Below, piece after piece: positions 12,025 to 12,986 of a stretch of DNA of 12,986 bases. Position numbers and translations under genes: made by a program. Every line of letters begins with the position of its first letter. Within the stretch, counting starts at the first letter, position 1. The DNA is taken from the NCBI GenBank assembly GCA_014799675.1, contig JAAVHM010000051.1, positions 7,246 through 20,231 of the forward strand, given 5' to 3'. The notes beneath the pieces were generated by a model, which had not been told where the DNA came from, did no database searches, and saw only the letters and a program-made list of their open reading frames with translations. The stretch comes from Ruminococcus sp. (GTDB lineage: Bacteria > Bacillota > Clostridia > Oscillospirales > Ruminococcaceae).

Positions 12025-12054
12025 TATATATTCTAAATCTTCGGTGTTTGTGAA
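12025..12054 (-). promoter_or_regulatory. Tentative promoter of the small-protein operon
   Basis: TTCACA (12049-12054), 18 bases, TATATA (12025-12030) on the minus strand. An alternative -10 is TAGAAT (12030-12035). Both are weak, as expected for an activated promoter. The direct repeat at 12067-12084 lies 12 bases upstream of the -35. Confidence 0.45.
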
Positions 12055-12066
12055 TTGTTTGCGAGA

Positions 12067-12084
12067 TGTTAGAGAAATGTTAAA
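12067..12084 (-). promoter_or_regulatory. Second copy of the 11-bp direct repeat
   Basis: On the plus strand TGTTAGA (12067-12073) and TGTTAAA (12078-12084), period 11. Together with flanking bases it reads GATGTTAGAGAAATGTTAAA, against GATGTTAAAGTATTGTTAAA at the regulator promoter: 16 of 20 identical. It is the only other such pair that I found outside coding sequence, so the regulator at 10270-10941 probably acts here. Confidence 0.65.
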
Positions 12085-12125
12085 ATGAAAATTTTACTCT
12101 GATAATTAAAAATACTGATCGTTTT

Positions 12126-12230
12126 CTATTGGTGCAGCGGTATAACAAAGTCACCGCCGCGCATACCGTTATCCATACGTTTTTCGAGAGATATTTTATC
12201 AGCATTATTCTCATAAGAATTTTTATGCTC
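12126..12230 (-). pseudogene. Coding-like remnant without a start
   Basis: One minus-strand frame reads EHKNSYENNADKISLEKRMD, then NGMRGGDFVIPLHQ and TAG at 12126-12128. The residue mix and codons look like a real protein C terminus, but no start or ribosome site fits and the frame upstream dissolves near the terminator hairpin. No family recognised. Apart from this, the interval 11978-12298 holds only the promoter and repeat listed above and the hairpin at 12253-12279. Confidence 0.3.
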
Positions 12231-12252
12231 CCGAAAACTGAATAAGAGAAAG

Positions 12253-12279
12253 CTCCCACAAACTGTGAATTTGTGGGAG
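12253..12279. terminator. Strong terminator after the SEC-C gene
   Basis: A perfect 10-bp stem CTCCCACAAA/TTTGTGGGAG (12253-12262, 12270-12279) with a seven-base loop. The minus side continues CTTTCTCTTATT and the plus side TGATTTTATAT, so it could work both ways. It lies 19 bases after the stop codon of the SEC-C gene. Confidence 0.78.
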
Positions 12280-12298
12280 TGATTTTATATATAAGAGA

Positions 12299-12986
12299 TT
12301 ATTTTCCGCAGCACTTTTTATATTTCTTGCCGCTGCCGCATGGGCAAGGCTCGTTAGGACCGATCTTTTTCGCAGGCTTTTTCTTAGACATATATTTAAG
12401 GTGAGCAGCAAAAGCGTCCCCAAATTCATCATATGGAAAACCATTCTCCATAATATTCCCGCCAATAGCGGTGTCAGAGCTGCGAACAGTAACAGTCCCG
12501 CCACACTCCTTACTGTACAATTTAAACAATTCTGCAGGAGTATACCCTCTGTTTGCGTGCAGGCGAACATTATTGTGCAAGTCGATATAAATCATAAGAA
12601 AACGCTCGGTCTGCTTATAGTCCAGCGTAATACCGATACGCGCAAGCCACATTATAATAGTGTCCACCGGCTCGTCGGTCTCAACCTGCACAAATGTGTA
12701 AATTTCATAAAAAATATCATCAAAGGTCAAATCCGGATAGCCACTCATTTCAGAACGAATAAACTTAGTCAATGCGGCAATTTGCGGCGTTTTTTCATAG
12801 TAATATCCGTCCGCATACTTCAAAAGCCTGCTCTTGGGCGGTATGTAATAGGGCTTGTCCTGCTGCCTTTCCGATAAATCATAATAATATTCAAAATCGA
12901 AAAAACGGGTGATTTGCGCGATAAGCTCACGGTCAATTGGCAGCGATTTTTCCGCGCCGAGGTACAATTCCTCAGCTCCGAGAACC
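12299..12986 (-). CDS. SEC-C zinc-motif protein, 5' end outside the window
   Basis: The C-terminal 228 or so residues of a protein ending in a SEC-C motif, NEPCPCGSGKKYKKCCGK. The two CxC/CC pairs bind one zinc ion in SecA and in many unrelated proteins, where the motif serves protein or nucleic acid contact. The rest is soluble and acidic, with a tyrosine-rich stretch DFEYYYDLSERQQDKPYY (24-41 from 12967) and ANRGYTPAELFKLY (138-151). No enzymatic motif is visible. A TTG at 12965-12967 could be taken as a start, but the frame remains open to the window edge (VLGAEE before it) and the TTG lacks a correctly spaced ribosome site, so I treat the gene as partial. It is a stand-alone gene closed by the hairpin at 12253-12279. 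Similar proteins in Clostridia are generally of unknown function. Confidence 0.85.
   Translation of the reverse strand, partial: VLGAEELYLGAEKSLPIDRELIAQITRFFDFEYYYDLSERQQDKPYYIPPKSRLLKYADGYYYEKTPQIAALTKFIRSEMSGYPDLTFDDIFYEIYTFVQVETDEPVDTIIMWLARIGITLDYKQTERFLMIYIDLHNNVRLHANRGYTPAELFKLYSKECGGTVTVRSSDTAIGGNIMENGFPYDEFGDAFAAHLKYMSKKKPAKKIGPNEPCPCGSGKKYKKCCGK

Noticed and set aside
11507..12088. 193-codon frame on the plus strand
   Set aside because: It lies antisense to the 123- and 35-residue genes, has no ribosome site, and is rich in His, Asp, Tyr and Cys in the way of antisense shadows. The minus-strand genes have ribosome sites, helices and an internal duplication.
12223..12570. 115-codon minus-strand frame overlapping the SEC-C gene
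   Set aside because: It reads through the terminator hairpin and through the SEC-C coding bases in another frame; no family signal.
12401..12877. 158-codon frame on the plus strand
   Set aside because: Antisense to the SEC-C gene, whose C-terminal zinc motif is unmistakable.

Overview
The window looks like chromosomal DNA of an anaerobic Bacillota, probably class Clostridia (Ruminococcaceae/Oscillospiraceae-like). Reasons are the AT-leaning composition, AGGAGG-type ribosome sites, sigma-A promoters with 17-bp spacers, a Feo-type ferrous iron system with two small FeoA proteins, and several small membrane protein families I recall from gut Clostridia. The genus is inference. Almost every gene lies on the minus strand; only tspO is on plus. 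I see no rRNA, tRNA, insertion sequence, CRISPR array or phage gene.

Region 1 (1-1410) is iron uptake. It holds the N-terminal third of the FeoB core GTPase domain (cut by the window edge), two FeoA-type genes upstream of it, and a divergent-in-function but same-strand DUF2325 gene. The feoA operon and the DUF2325 gene each have a strong sigma-A promoter, and each has a palindrome AGTTAG-N6-CTAACT placed over the start of transcription. The same palindrome is found between feoA and feoB and in front of the ABC transporter of region 2. I read it as the operator of a metal-dependent DtxR-type repressor encoded elsewhere.

Region 2 (1426-5580) is a two-gene ABC transporter (ATPase plus an 840-residue FtsX/MacB-type permease with an extracytoplasmic coiled coil) and its TetR-family regulator. 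A 17-bp TetR operator appears twice, once over the tetR start site and once upstream of the transporter. The transporter therefore carries both a presumed iron box and a TetR operator, which links it to iron status.

Region 3 (5650-7860) holds tspO on the plus strand, then a GNAT acetyltransferase and an HD-domain hydrolase transcribed together from one promoter, then the internally deleted remains of a MATE transporter.

Region 4 (7896-12090) is a two-component system operon (OmpR-type regulator, histidine kinase, an eight-helix membrane protein, a small two-helix membrane protein) and, upstream of it, a second operon of four very small proteins (123, 35, 45 and 71 residues). Two of the four (35 and 45 residues) are short enough to be missed by routine gene calling. 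Both operons are preceded by the same direct repeat TGTTARA with an exact 11-bp period, which is the layout of an OmpR/PhoB-type binding site. The two operons also share a membrane motif (GMC...W...GxxxGxxG). I infer one regulon, perhaps for envelope stress.

Region 5 (12126-12986) has a short coding-like remnant, a strong terminator hairpin, and a SEC-C zinc-motif protein whose 5' end runs off the window.
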